DNA of 56,331 nucleotides from Kineosporia sp. A_224 (GTDB taxonomy: Bacteria > Actinomycetota > Actinomycetes > Actinomycetales > Kineosporiaceae). Below the pieces are notes generated by a model. That model was not told the DNA's origin. It worked only from the letters and a program-made list of their open reading frames with translations, and did no database searches. Shown here piece after piece: positions 35,992 through 44,744 of this stretch. The translations under genes and the position numbers were made by a program. Every line of letters begins with the position of its first letter. Within the stretch, counting starts at the first letter, position 1. The stretch spans positions 12,529-68,859 of the forward strand of contig NZ_MWLN01000212.1 in NCBI RefSeq assembly GCF_002198655.1. The letters are read 5' to 3'.

Positions 35992-36831
35992 TCAGCCGGC
36001 GGCGGCCGCGGGCGGGCGGGCGTCGTCCGGGCCGTCCGCGGCAGGCCCGACCGCGCCGTCCGCGCTCTCGGCGGCGGGCACGAGCGTCGCCTCCTCCGCG
36101 GGGACCTTCTCCGGCTGCAGGCTCGGACCGCTGGGCACCTTGGCCTTCTTCGCGGCCGCGATGCGCTCCTTCATCGTCGTGGCGTAGACGTCGACGTACT
36201 CGCGCTCGGACAGCCGCATGAGCTCGTACATGATCTCGTCGGTGATGGACCGCAGCACGAACCGGTCGTCCTGCATGCCGTCGTACCGGGAGAAGTCGAG
36301 CGGCTCGCCGATGACGACGCCGACCCGGCCGATGTTGGGGATGACCTGCCCGGTGGGCTGCACCTTGTCGGTGTCGATCATCGCGACCGGCAGCACCGGC
36401 ACCTTGGCCTCGAGCGCGAGCCGCGCGACGCCCGTCTTGCCGCGGTAGAGCCGGCCGTCGGGCGACCGGGTGCCCTCGGGGTAGAGCCCGAGGAGCTCGC
36501 CGCGGCGCAGCACCTTGAGCCCGGTGCGCAGGGCCGCCTCGGAGGCCTGGCCCCCGGAGCGGTCGATCGGGAGCTGGCCGACACCGCGGAAGAAGCCCGC
36601 CGTGAGCCGGCCCTTGATCCCGGTCCCGGTGAAGTAGTCCGCCTTCGCCAGGAAGGTCACCCTCCGCTTGACGACGAGCGGCAGGAAGATCGAGTCCGAG
36701 AACGACAGGTGGTTGCTGGCGAGGATCGCCCCACCGGTCTCCGGGACGTGCTCCTCGCCCTTCACCCACGGGCGGAAGAAGGCGTGCAGCAACGGCCCCA
36801 GGATGATCCGCTTGAGCACCCAGTAGAACAC
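35992..36831 (-). CDS. plsC: 1-acyl-sn-glycerol-3-phosphate acyltransferase
   Basis: 279-residue LPLAT acyltransferase making phosphatidic acid (or a related acylated lipid) at the membrane. Catalytic NHLSFSD (H-x4-D) and LYPEGTRSPDG (EGTR block) are present. The last 60 residues form an Ala/Pro/Glu-rich acidic tail absent from the core family. The start GTG 36831 (VFYWVLKRI) has GAGGAGG six bases upstream; a longer frame from ATG 36852 runs through that ribosome site and is rejected. Position matches Rv2182c. Confidence 0.88.
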   Translation of the reverse strand: MFYWVLKRIILGPLLHAFFRPWVKGEEHVPETGGAILASNHLSFSDSIFLPLVVKRRVTFLAKADYFTGTGIKGRLTAGFFRGVGQLPIDRSGGQASEAALRTGLKVLRRGELLGLYPEGTRSPDGRLYRGKTGVARLALEAKVPVLPVAMIDTDKVQPTGQVIPNIGRVGVVIGEPLDFSRYDGMQDDRFVLRSITDEIMYELMRLSEREYVDVYATTMKERIAAAKKAKVPSGPSLQPEKVPAEEATLVPAAESADGAVGPAADGPDDARPPAAAAG

Positions 36832-37072
36832 CACGCACCTCCTCGACGTCATCGGCGCCGGAGCGTGACGTGCTCCTACGGTGGCGCACTGCGAACTCTA
36901 CGGACTGTGCACCCCCGGCGCTGCCGTCCGCCGGGTCGAATCGCCGCGGCCGCGGCGACCGGGACGGATCCCGACGGGAGGCCGGTCCCCCTCGACCGTG
37001 CCCGCGGGCGCGTGTCACGATGGCCGTGCGCCGCGCCCCCACGGCGCGTGCCTGCCATGCGAGGAGACCGGC

Positions 37073-37843
37073 GTGAGCGTCCTGCCCGGCGCGGAGCCCT
37101 TCCACCACGACGGTGGGCGGGTCGGCGTCGTGCTGTGCCACGGGTTCACCGGCACCCCGCAGAGCCTGCGCGACTGGGGCGTGGCCCTCGCCGCCGCCGG
37201 GTACACCGTGCGGCTGCCGCTGCTGCCCGGGCACGGCACCCGCTGGCAGGACATGAACGCCACGACCTGGAACGACTGGTACAGCGCCGTCGACGCCGCC
37301 TTCGCCGAGCTGCGGGCGTCCTGCGACCACGTCTTCGTCATGGGGCTGTCGATGGGCGGCGGCCTCGCGCTGCGCCTGGCCGAGGAGCACGGGGACGACG
37401 TCGCGGGCGTCGTCGTCGTCAACCCGTCGGTCGCGGGCACGGACTGGCGCATGACGTACCTGCTGCCGTGGCTGCGGCACGTCGTCCCGGCCTTCCCCGG
37501 CGTCGCGAGCGACATCAAGAAGTCCGGCCCGGTCGAGCTCGCGTACGACCGGTCGCCGCTGCACGCCGCGTACTCGCTGACCCGGCTGTGGCAGGTCGTC
37601 GCCGCGGACCTGCCGAAGGTCACCCAGCCGCTCGTCGTCCTGCGCTCCGCCGAGGACCACATCGTCCCGGCCGCGAGCGGCGAGCTCGTGATCGCCAAGG
37701 CCGGCTCGACGGACAAGACCGAGGTCGTGCTCCACGACAGCTACCACGTGGCGACCCTGGACAACGACGCCGAGCTCATCGTCAAGACGTCCCTCGACTT
37801 CGTCGAACGCGTCCTCGCGTCGAGCCCCGGGCGCGCGCAGTGA
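37073..37843 (+). CDS. Alpha/beta hydrolase (carboxylesterase Est30-like)
   Basis: 256-residue alpha/beta hydrolase. The oxyanion segment is VVLCHGFTGTPQSLRDW; nucleophile Ser lies in VMGLSMGGGLALRLA; the acid is in LRSAEDHIVP; and the histidine in HDSYHVATLDND, the arrangement of Est30/monoacylglycerol-lipase-like carboxylesterases. No signal peptide. The GTG at 37073 has GAGGAG about six bases upstream. It is divergent from plsC, and its stop overlaps the next gene's start (GTGA). Proximity to the acyltransferase suggests lipid metabolism, but the substrate is unknown. Confidence 0.87.
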   Translation: MSVLPGAEPFHHDGGRVGVVLCHGFTGTPQSLRDWGVALAAAGYTVRLPLLPGHGTRWQDMNATTWNDWYSAVDAAFAELRASCDHVFVMGLSMGGGLALRLAEEHGDDVAGVVVVNPSVAGTDWRMTYLLPWLRHVVPAFPGVASDIKKSGPVELAYDRSPLHAAYSLTRLWQVVAADLPKVTQPLVVLRSAEDHIVPAASGELVIAKAGSTDKTEVVLHDSYHVATLDNDAELIVKTSLDFVERVLASSPGRAQ

Positions 37844-38376
37844 CCGGCGACCACGCGGGCGACGGGGGCGAGGTGCCCCAGGAGGAGCGCGACGACCGCC
37901 CCGAGCTCGACGTCGACACCGCGTTCGCCGCGATCATCGCCCACCTGCGCGACGAGCCGACCGGTGGTGTCGGCCGCTGGCCCGCCGCCGAGGACCTCGC
38001 CGACGGTGACGACGGCACGGTCGGCACCGACCCCGGCCCCGACCCGGACGACGAGCCTGTGCGCGAGGCTGCGCTGAGCGGCCCGTCCGGCAACCTGTTC
38101 GCCGGTACGTCGTCGCGCGAGGTCGTCGCGGACGACGAGGGCTACGTCCCGCCGGAGCCGCCGCCGTTCCCCCGCGGTGACCTCGTCTCCCGGCTCGCCT
38201 GGGCCGGCGTCATCGGCGGGCCTCTGTTCCTCCTCCTCGCCGCGATCGTCTGGCAGACCCTGCCGAAGATGCTCCTGCTCGCGGCCCTCGCCGCGTTCGT
38301 CGGCGGCTTCGTGAGCCTGGTCGCCCGGATGCCCAGCGAGGCGCCCGACGAGCCGGACGACGGCGCGGTCGTCTGA
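37840..38376 (+). CDS. Acidic protein with C-terminal membrane hairpin
   Basis: 178-residue protein of unknown function. The first ~110 residues are strongly acidic and probably disordered, with one conserved-looking patch (LDVDTAFAAIIAHLRDE). Two hydrophobic helices close the chain (LAWAGVIGGPLFLLLAAIVW and MLLLAALAAFVGGFVSLVAR). GTG 37840 overlaps the hydrolase stop by four bases, so the two are translationally coupled. The corresponding M. tuberculosis region (Rv2180c) also holds a small membrane protein, but I cannot show orthology. Confidence 0.7.
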   Translation: MTGDHAGDGGEVPQEERDDRPELDVDTAFAAIIAHLRDEPTGGVGRWPAAEDLADGDDGTVGTDPGPDPDDEPVREAALSGPSGNLFAGTSSREVVADDEGYVPPEPPPFPRGDLVSRLAWAGVIGGPLFLLLAAIVWQTLPKMLLLAALAAFVGGFVSLVARMPSEAPDEPDDGAVV

Positions 38377-38455
38377 GGCGTTCACCGGACTCGGTCGGCG
38401 TCCGGTCTGCCGCTGCGGTGCGTTCATCGCTGCTGCAGCGGTCGATGCAGGCGTG

Positions 38456-38473
38456 TGCACGCCTTGGCGTGCA
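38456..38473. terminator. 8-bp perfect stem between convergent genes
   Basis: TGCACGCC-TT-GGCGTGCA, a near-complete palindrome midway between the stops at 38376 and 38553; plausible bidirectional terminator. It lies beside a short sequence that recurs near 39740. Confidence 0.5.
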
Positions 38474-38552
38474 TCCGGCCGCAACCACGTGTGCACCGAA
38501 TCACGGAGCCGTCCCCAGAGACGTCCCCTGAGCTGCGTCCGCCGCGGGCCCG

Positions 38553-39521
38553 TCATCGCGGAGCCGGGGCCACGAGGCCGTGACCGACCGGTGCGGCCAG
38601 GACCGACGGGCGCGGACGTTGGGCCGCGGCGGCGTACGACCGCTCGATGCGGGCGAGGACGGCCGCCGGTGACCGCGCGATCCGGCGTGGTGTCACACCG
38701 ACGACGACGATCCCGTACTCCGGGTAGATGCCGTCCGACATCACGGTGTCGTCCCACAGGTCGCCGTCGTGGTACGCGCGGGAGTGCACCTGGACGGCCA
38801 TCGCGACGTCGTCGAACCAGCCGTCCGGTCGTGGCAGCAGCGTCCCGTCAGGGGCCGACAGGTCCGGGTTCAGCCAGAGCTGCGGAAGCGCACGGCTGCC
38901 TCGGCACAGCCGGCCGAGATCGGCCTCGGGCCCGGACCAGGCCCCGGCCTCGGCGTCCTGGAGCGCGTCACGCAGCAGCCGGCTGTCGCGGCGCTGACCG
39001 GCCTCGAGCTCGTGCCGGACGTCGTCGAGCCGGACGAGGCCGCGTTGGACCGCCTCGATGACGACGGCGCGCGCGGTCGGCGCGGACCCGCAGTCACGTG
39101 CGGCGTCGGCGACCGCCCGTGCCCTGGAGACGAAGGTCAGCGGGCCACGCCGGAACGGGTGCGGATCGGGTCTGGTCGTCCGACGGACGACGACGAACGA
39201 GCTCGAGAGCGGGCCGCGGTTCTGCGGGACGAGGACATGGACCGGGTGCTGGGGCGGCACGCAGGTGACTCCGTGCCAGGCCGCCGCCGCGAGCGAGGTG
39301 AGCGCTGCACCCGGGCCGGCGTAGAGCAGCGCCGCCACCAGGCGTTGCCGCTCGCTGAGCGGCCCGCGTTGCGCCGCGACCACGCGGGGAAGGACGAGAC
39401 GCCAGTCACGGCCGAGCCGCCAGGCGAGCGCGGAGCGGCTCAGGCCGGCCGTCGTGAGCTGTGCTCGGGTGGCGAGACCGGCCTGTGCGGCCAAGAGCCG
39501 TGCGACGGGATCCGTGGTCAT
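38553..39521 (-). CDS. AbiEi-N/DUF559-like protein with altered catalytic residues
   Basis: 322-residue member of a large actinobacterial family. The N-terminal ~90 residues form an AbiEi-type winged helix (LLAAQAGLATRAQLTTAGLS); the C-terminal part corresponds to the DUF559 (Vsr/PD-(D/E)xK-like) domain, here PDGWFDDVAMAVQVHSRAYH. Relatives commonly read VEVDSREWH at the last block, so Glu and Asp are replaced by Gln and His and nuclease activity may be lost. ATG 39521 is the first Met; a GTG 39 bp upstream is possible. It is an isolated gene with 176 and 260 bp of non-coding DNA on its two sides. Confidence 0.65.
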   Translation of the reverse strand: MTTDPVARLLAAQAGLATRAQLTTAGLSRSALAWRLGRDWRLVLPRVVAAQRGPLSERQRLVAALLYAGPGAALTSLAAAAWHGVTCVPPQHPVHVLVPQNRGPLSSSFVVVRRTTRPDPHPFRRGPLTFVSRARAVADAARDCGSAPTARAVVIEAVQRGLVRLDDVRHELEAGQRRDSRLLRDALQDAEAGAWSGPEADLGRLCRGSRALPQLWLNPDLSAPDGTLLPRPDGWFDDVAMAVQVHSRAYHDGDLWDDTVMSDGIYPEYGIVVVGVTPRRIARSPAAVLARIERSYAAAAQRPRPSVLAAPVGHGLVAPAPR

Positions 39522-39781
39522 GCGAGCACCGTCGCACCGGGCACCCTCCGCCGGCGTCACACCAGCGCGAGGCTGTGGACAGTGGGACGAACCCGTCGTC
39601 TGTGGACGGGACGAGGTCGACCGATCGGCCGAGCGGTCCAGCCGCTCCGTGCAGGCGAGTACCGGGCCCAGGCCGTCACAGCAAGGGTGGTTGCAGACAG
39701 CGGCACGCTACGACGTGCAGGGGCCTGCATCCATGGCTGCAGCACCGGTCGACGCAGGTCTGGGCTCTGCCGCTGCTGCTC
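39522..39781. other. Intergenic stretch with a degenerate direct repeat
   Basis: 260 bp without a credible gene. At 39725-39760 the sequence contains CTGCAGCACCGGTCGACGCAGG, resembling 38430-38450 (CTGCAGCGGTCGATGCAGG) on the other side of the DUF559-like gene. Confidence 0.4.
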
Positions 39782-40525
39782 CTACCCCCGAACCGGCAGC
39801 CCCAGCACCGCGACGACCGGCACGTGGTCGCTCGCCGCGCGCACGTCCGCCGGGTCGACCCCGCCGTCCCCGTACCCGAGCACCTCGACCCCGCTCCCGA
39901 CGAGCACGGCGTCGAGCCGGGATCGCGGTCCCTTCGCGGGGAACGTCGGGGGCGCGCCGGGCGCGGGGTCGCGGACGTCGTCGCCCCACGCCCGCCAGGC
40001 CGGGCCGTCGGGGCGCTCGTTGAGGTCGCCGCAGACGACGGGCGGACGACCGGTGCGGCCGAGCAGGTCGACGACGGCCGCGCAGTGCCGCAGCCGCTCG
40101 TCGGCGTCCAGGCTCAGGTGCACCGACGCGACGGCGACCCGGCCGGTGCCCGGCAGGCCGACCTCGGCGACGACGGCCCCGCGGGTTCGGGTCGTGCGGC
40201 CGCCGACCGGCAGCCGCACCGCCCGGGCGCGCCCCACCTCGGTGCGCAGCGACACGAGCAGGGCGGTCCCGCCCGAGTCGCGGCCGCCCGCCACGTAGAG
40301 CAGGCCCGTGGCGCGGGCGAGGGTCGAGGCCTGCCAGCGCGACCCGGGCCGGCGCGGGACCTCCTGGAGGCAGGCGACGTCCGGCTCCAGCGCCCGCAGG
40401 ACGCGGTGCACGGCGAGCGGGTCGCCGAGCAGGTCGCGGATGTTCCACGAGACGACGCGCAGACCGGCCCGGGTCTGCGCCCCGGCCGTGCCCTCCGCCG
40501 TCCTCTCCCCCGTGCCCGCGACCAC
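39782..40525 (-). CDS. Endonuclease/exonuclease/phosphatase-family protein
   Basis: 247-residue EEP-fold metal-dependent hydrolase. Motifs in order: VVSWNIRDLL (Asn), ACLQEVPRRPG (catalytic Glu), ASVHLSLDADE (His), VVCGDLNERPDG (Asp and Asn), and ASDHVPVVAVL (Asp-His). The set is complete, so it should be active, on DNA, a phosphoester or a sphingomyelin-like lipid; substrate not deducible. No signal peptide. The GTG start at 40525 lies 12 bp after the stop of the upstream ROK gene, suggesting it ends that operon. Confidence 0.82.
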   Translation of the reverse strand: MVAGTGERTAEGTAGAQTRAGLRVVSWNIRDLLGDPLAVHRVLRALEPDVACLQEVPRRPGSRWQASTLARATGLLYVAGGRDSGGTALLVSLRTEVGRARAVRLPVGGRTTRTRGAVVAEVGLPGTGRVAVASVHLSLDADERLRHCAAVVDLLGRTGRPPVVCGDLNERPDGPAWRAWGDDVRDPAPGAPPTFPAKGPRSRLDAVLVGSGVEVLGYGDGGVDPADVRAASDHVPVVAVLGLPVRG

Positions 40526-40537
40526 GTGCGTGCCCGG

Positions 40538-41617
40538 TCAGCCGACCCGCGCGAGGTCGGCGGCGCCGACGAGGCCCGCCTCGGGCCCGAGGGCCGCCTT
40601 GACGATGCGGGGCTCCGGCCGGAACCCGCGGCCGGTCAGGGTGCGCCGGAACGACTCCCGGGCCGGGCGCAGGAGCAGCTCCCCGGCGTCCGAGACGCCG
40701 CCGCCGATGACGAACATGCCGGGGTCGAGGGCGGCCGCGAGGTTCGCCAGGCCGATCCCGAGCCAGCGGCCGACCTCCTCGAAGAGCTCGATCGCGACCG
40801 GGTCGCCGTCCCGGGCCGCCTCGGTGACGACCGGGCCGACGAGGGCGTCGATGTCGCCGCCGACGCGCTCGACGAGCGGGACGATGACGGGCGACTTGGC
40901 CCGGGCCATCTCGCGCGCCTCACGGCCCAGCACGTTCCCGGACGCGTACTGCTCGAGGCACCCGCGGTTGCCGCACTCGCAGCGGTGCCCGTCGGGGACG
41001 ACGACCATGTGGCCGAACTCGCCGGCCATCCCCCACCGGCCGCGCTGGACGGCACCGTCGAGGACGATGCCCCCGCCGATGCCCGTCCCGAGGGTGACGC
41101 AGACGAGGCGGTCCTCGCCCTGGCCGGCGCCGAACCGCCACTCGGCCCAGGCCGCCGCGTTGGCGTCGTTCTCGACGACGACCGGCAGCCCGACCGCGGC
41201 CGTCACGGCGTCCCGCAGCGGCTCGTTGCGCCACGCGAGGTGCGGGGCGAACATGACGCGCGACCGGGCCGCGTCGACGAACCCGGCGGCCCCGATGCCC
41301 ACGGCGACGACCTCGAAGGTCTCGCGGAGCTCCTCGACGACCTCGGTGATCGTGCTCTCGACCGCCTTCGGGCTCTGGGACGGCGTGAGCCGCCGGGCCC
41401 GGGCGAGCACCTGCCCGTTCATGTCGACGACCCCGGCGGCGACCTTCGTGCCGCCGATGTCGACACCGACGGAGAACGGCCCCACCGGGTCGGCGACCGG
41501 GACCGCCCGGGTGGCCGGCTGCACGTAGAAGGCGCCGAGCGCGTCACCGGTGGCGCTCGCCCGCTCCCGCGGCCCCGTGCCCTCGGCCGGGCGCCCGCCG
41601 GCGTAGTCCTCGCTCAC
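40538..41617 (-). CDS. ROK family kinase (glucokinase-like), second copy
   Basis: 359-residue ROK sugar kinase. The phosphate loop is GVDIGGTKVAAGVVD; catalytic Asp in VVENDANAAAWAEW; ATP motif LGTGIGGGIVLDG; zinc site CECGNRGCLEQYASG. The N-terminal ~45 residues before the kinase domain are Ala/Pro/Gly-rich and not part of the family fold. GTG 41617 overlaps the stop of the first ROK gene (GTGA). Glucose is the likely but unproven substrate. Confidence 0.85.
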   Translation of the reverse strand: MSEDYAGGRPAEGTGPRERASATGDALGAFYVQPATRAVPVADPVGPFSVGVDIGGTKVAAGVVDMNGQVLARARRLTPSQSPKAVESTITEVVEELRETFEVVAVGIGAAGFVDAARSRVMFAPHLAWRNEPLRDAVTAAVGLPVVVENDANAAAWAEWRFGAGQGEDRLVCVTLGTGIGGGIVLDGAVQRGRWGMAGEFGHMVVVPDGHRCECGNRGCLEQYASGNVLGREAREMARAKSPVIVPLVERVGGDIDALVGPVVTEAARDGDPVAIELFEEVGRWLGIGLANLAAALDPGMFVIGGGVSDAGELLLRPARESFRRTLTGRGFRPEPRIVKAALGPEAGLVGAADLARVG

Positions 41618-42558
41618 GGCTGGCGGGCCAGGTCGGCGGCGCCGATGAGACCGGCGTCGTTGCCGAGCTCGGCGGCCGTGATCGTCAGGTGCGGGCGGTG
41701 GGCGGCGCCGACGAGCGCGGTGGCGTACGCGGCACGGGCGGGCCCGAGGAGGAAGTCACCCGCCTCGCTCACGCCGCCGCCGATGACGACGACGGCCGGG
41801 TCGAGCACGTTCGCGATGTCGGCGATGCCCTCGCCGAGCCAGCGGCCCGTCTCGGCGAGCAGCGCGCGGGCGGTCAGGTCGCCGTCGACGGCGGCCTGGG
41901 TGATCATCCGGCCGTCGATGCCGTCCGGCGTCCCGCCGGCCAGGTCGAGCAGCACCTTCGCGCGGTCCGGCTCGGCGACGGCGAGCGCCCGCGCCTCGCG
42001 CACGAGCGCCGAGCCCGAGGTGTACTGCTCCCAGCAGCCGTGGTTGCCGCAGCCGCAGGGCAGCCCGCCGGGGACGATCCGGACGTGCCCGAACTCCCCC
42101 GCACCGCCGAAGGCGCCGCGCAGGAGCCGGCCCTCGAGGACGGTCCCGCCGCCGAGGCCGGTGCCGACGGTGATGAGGACGACGTCGGTGACGCCGCGGC
42201 CGCCGCCGAACCGGTACTCGCCCCAGGCGGCCGCGTTGGCGTCGTTCTCGACGACGACCCGGACGCCGACGAGCGGCTCGATCGTCGCCTTGAGCGGCCG
42301 GTCGGCCATCGGCAGGTTCGGCGCGAACCGCAGGATCGAGCGCTTCTCGTCGACCCAGCCGGCCATCGCGAGCCCGACCGCGGTCACCGTGTGGCGGGCG
42401 GTGAGGCGGCGGACCGCCTCGACGATGCCGGCCTCGACGGTCTCGGCCGTGGCACCGGGTGTGCCGACCCGCACCTTCTCCAGGACCCGGCCGTCGGGGT
42501 CGACGACGCCTGCGGCGATCTTCGTCCCGCCGACGTCGACTCCGATGGTCAGGTCCAC
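41614..42558 (-). CDS. ROK family kinase (glucokinase-like), first copy
   Basis: 314-residue ROK kinase: GVDVGGTKIAAGVVDPDG, VVENDANAAAWGEY, TVGTGLGGGTVLEG and zinc motif CGCGNHGCWEQYTSG. GTG 42558 (VDLTIGVD) was chosen because GAGGAGAGG lies about eight bases upstream; the frame extends further upstream (TTG 42600) with no signal. A -10-like TAGGGT overlaps the stop of the upstream DUF5304-like gene. With the next gene it forms a tandem pair that probably arose by duplication but is now well diverged. Confidence 0.87.
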   Translation of the reverse strand: MDLTIGVDVGGTKIAAGVVDPDGRVLEKVRVGTPGATAETVEAGIVEAVRRLTARHTVTAVGLAMAGWVDEKRSILRFAPNLPMADRPLKATIEPLVGVRVVVENDANAAAWGEYRFGGGRGVTDVVLITVGTGLGGGTVLEGRLLRGAFGGAGEFGHVRIVPGGLPCGCGNHGCWEQYTSGSALVREARALAVAEPDRAKVLLDLAGGTPDGIDGRMITQAAVDGDLTARALLAETGRWLGEGIADIANVLDPAVVVIGGGVSEAGDFLLGPARAAYATALVGAAHRPHLTITAAELGNDAGLIGAADLARQP

Positions 42559-42616
42559 GGGTGCCACCCTCTCCTCGGTCCGCCGGTGGGGCCCGGCCAA
42601 AGCATCGCCATGGACC

Positions 42617-43009
42617 CTAGTCGGTGACGACGATCGGCTCGACGCACGGTTCCTCCCGGGGCGTCGGCGGCGGCGGTGCCGCGTCCTGCGCCCCGGCCAC
42701 CACCTCGCGCCAGGCGTTCGCGAGCTCGGCGGCGGCGAGGGCGAGGTGCTCGACGGCCTCGGGGCGCAGGGTCCGGACGGCGGCGATCACCCGGCAGACC
42801 GGGCAGGCCCGGCACTCCGGGCCGGTGTGCGCCGCGCCCTGCGCGTCGGCGCCCACGCCCAGGAACGCGGACGCCGCGTCCGCGGCGCGGTCCCGGACGC
42901 CGTCCGCGTCGCGCAGCGCCTCGACGAGCCGCAGCGCCTCGTCGACGAGCCGGCGGCCGGCGTCGCCCGCTGCGCTGCCGGCGCCGCTGCCCTCGGGAGC
43001 GGCCGTCAC
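42617..43009 (-). CDS. DUF5304-like small protein with CxxCxxC motif
   Basis: 130-residue protein. A helical, Asp/Ala-rich N-terminus precedes CRACPVCRVIAAVRTLRPEA and a helix ELANAWREVVAG; the acidic Pro-rich tail ends EPIVVTD. It resembles the small DUF5304-type proteins found between ArsA-like and SRPBCC genes in actinobacteria. The three cysteines may bind metal. The GTG at 43009 overlaps the ATPase stop (GTGA). No function known. Confidence 0.55.
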   Translation of the reverse strand: MTAAPEGSGAGSAAGDAGRRLVDEALRLVEALRDADGVRDRAADAASAFLGVGADAQGAAHTGPECRACPVCRVIAAVRTLRPEAVEHLALAAAELANAWREVVAGAQDAAPPPPTPREEPCVEPIVVTD

Positions 43010-44232
43010 AGCGGCCGCCACAGCTCGGGGTCGGGCTCGAAGCGCACCCGCAGCCGGCCGTCGCGCAGGTGCGCCCCGACGACGCGGCACCGGCGCAGGG
43101 CGCTCGGCAGCGCGATGACCCGCCGCGCCGACCCGACGCCGACGAGCAGGTCGTCGCCGCGGCGTCCGAGCTCGAGGTCCTCGCGGCGGGCGAGCGGCAG
43201 GTCCAGGACGAGGACGAACTCCGGCCCGGACCGCTCGACGCGCAGCGGCGCCTCCCCGGTCGGCTCCGCGAGCAGGGCCCGGGCCGAGGCGGCCCCGGCC
43301 GGGCCGTAGAGGGTCTCGCCGAGGTCGGCGAGCGCCGCGGCGCCGACCGGCTCGGCGGCCGCGTAGGGCACCGTGAGCACCGGCACCGGCGCGAACGACG
43401 ACCCGACCTCGGCCAGCCGGACGGCCTGCGCCGCGGCCCACCCGGAGCGCCACGCGTCCTCGCCCTGGGCGGGGATGACCCGGTTGGCGACGACGCCGTC
43501 GACCCGGTAGCCGTGCAGCGCCAGCGAGGTCCAGGTCCGCCGGGCCTCCGCGACGACGACCGTCTCGGGGGTGAGCACGAGCCGCACGGACGTCGCGGTG
43601 TCCGTGAGGACCTCGCGGACCCCGTTCAGCTCGGCGTGCAGCCGCTCGGCCGCCTCGACGACCGAGTCCCGCGGCACCGGGACGCCGCCGCGCCGCGCCG
43701 TCCGCCCGGCCGTGCCTGCGCCCCGCCCGGCGGACAGCGCACGCAGGACCCGCCGCTCGACGGGCAGCATCCGGTCCAGGTAGCGGCTCAGCGCCTCGGG
43801 GAGCGCGAGCAGCCGCAGCGTCTCGGCGGTCGGTGCGCAGTCGAGGACGACGAGGTCCCACGGGCCGCCGCGGACCTGGTCGCGCACCTCGAGCAGCGCG
43901 AGCACCTCCTCGGCCCCGGGCAGCACGGTGAGCTCCTCGGCGGCGACCGGGTCGACGCCGAGCGCGTCGAGGACGCCGATGAGGTACTCCTGCACCTCGC
44001 GCCAGGACTGCTCGCCCCGGGCCCGGGCGTCGACCTGCTGGGCGAACAACCCGTCGGCCACCTCGGTCGGCGTGCTGCCGACCGGCGCCGCGAGCGCGTC
44101 GCCGAGCGAGTGCGCGGCGTCCGTCGACGCCACCAGGGTCTTGACCCCGCACCGGGCCGCGTGGACGGCGGTCGCCGCGGCGACGGTCGTCTTGCCGACG
44201 CCGCCCTTGCCGGTCAGGAGGAGCAGGCGCAA
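43006..44232 (-). CDS. ArsA-like (anion-transporting type) ATPase
   Basis: 408-residue deviant-Walker ATPase of the ArsA/GET3 class. The P-loop is LLTGKGGVGKTTVAAATAVH near residues 5-24; switch I ASTDAAHSLGDAL; Walker B-like VVLDCAPTAETLRLL. The C-terminal ~80 residues (from SGPEFVLVLDLPLARREDLE) form the small alpha-crystallin-like domain often fused to actinobacterial members. The start is TTG 44232. It is one domain only, so dimerisation is expected. No arsenite genes are near, and the known mycobacterial counterpart (Rv2184c) has no arsenic role that I know of. In operon with SRPBCC upstream. Confidence 0.82.
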   Translation of the reverse strand: MRLLLLTGKGGVGKTTVAAATAVHAARCGVKTLVASTDAAHSLGDALAAPVGSTPTEVADGLFAQQVDARARGEQSWREVQEYLIGVLDALGVDPVAAEELTVLPGAEEVLALLEVRDQVRGGPWDLVVLDCAPTAETLRLLALPEALSRYLDRMLPVERRVLRALSAGRGAGTAGRTARRGGVPVPRDSVVEAAERLHAELNGVREVLTDTATSVRLVLTPETVVVAEARRTWTSLALHGYRVDGVVANRVIPAQGEDAWRSGWAAAQAVRLAEVGSSFAPVPVLTVPYAAAEPVGAAALADLGETLYGPAGAASARALLAEPTGEAPLRVERSGPEFVLVLDLPLARREDLELGRRGDDLLVGVGSARRVIALPSALRRCRVVGAHLRDGRLRVRFEPDPELWRPL

Positions 44233-44236
44233 GTGG

Positions 44237-44680
44237 TCAGCCCTCGACCCGCTTCTTCAGCTCGTTGAGGGCGGTGTCGATGATGACCTTCTCCGCCTTG
44301 CGGCGGAGCATGCCGAGCATCGGCACCCGCAGGTCGACCGCGAGGGTGTACGTCACCTCGGTGCCGGACCCGTTCTCCCGCAACCGGTACGAGCCGTCCA
44401 TCGCCTTGAGGACCGTCGCCTCGACGAGGTTCCAGGACACCGTCCCGGTGCCGTTCTCGTCGACGTCCCACTCGTAGGCGAGGGTGTAGGTGTCCTTGAG
44501 CACGCCCGCGTCGAGGGTGAACCGGACCTGGCTCGCCCAGCCGTCCTCGTACTCCTCGACGACGTCGGCCGCCTGCACCGCACCGGTCCACTCGGGGTAG
44601 GCGTCGAAGTCGGCGATCACGTCGAGGACGTCGCCGGGGGCCGCCACGACGACGATGCTCGACTCGGTGCGGTCGGCCAT
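44237..44680 (-). CDS. SRPBCC-family (polyketide cyclase/START-like) protein
   Basis: 147-residue lipid-binding-fold protein. It begins MADRTESSIVVVAAPGDVLD and shows VIADFDAYPEWTGAVQAADV and a C-terminal helix MLRRKAEKVIIDTALNELKK typical of the SRPBCC/coenzyme-Q-binding superfamily. Ligand unknown. It is four bases upstream of the ArsA-like gene, and this pair (Rv2185c-Rv2184c) is conserved in mycobacteria. Confidence 0.85.
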   Translation of the reverse strand: MADRTESSIVVVAAPGDVLDVIADFDAYPEWTGAVQAADVVEEYEDGWASQVRFTLDAGVLKDTYTLAYEWDVDENGTGTVSWNLVEATVLKAMDGSYRLRENGSGTEVTYTLAVDLRVPMLGMLRRKAEKVIIDTALNELKKRVEG

Positions 44681-44744
44681 GTGGGCTCCTCGCGGGACGA
44701 CGGGGCGGAGTGCTCGGGCAGGCGGGCGTTCGCAGGCTACCGCC

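Noticed and set aside
38553-39760. Insertion sequence
   Set aside because: No transposase, no terminal inverted repeats; only degenerate direct repeats flank the gene.
41689-42627. Plus-strand frame opposite the first ROK kinase
   Set aside because: Antisense shadow; the minus strand has all ROK motifs and a ribosome site.
43006-44232. Arsenic-resistance operon
   Set aside because: The ArsA-like ATPase is single-domain, lies with SRPBCC and DUF5304-like genes, and no arsB, arsC or arsR is present.
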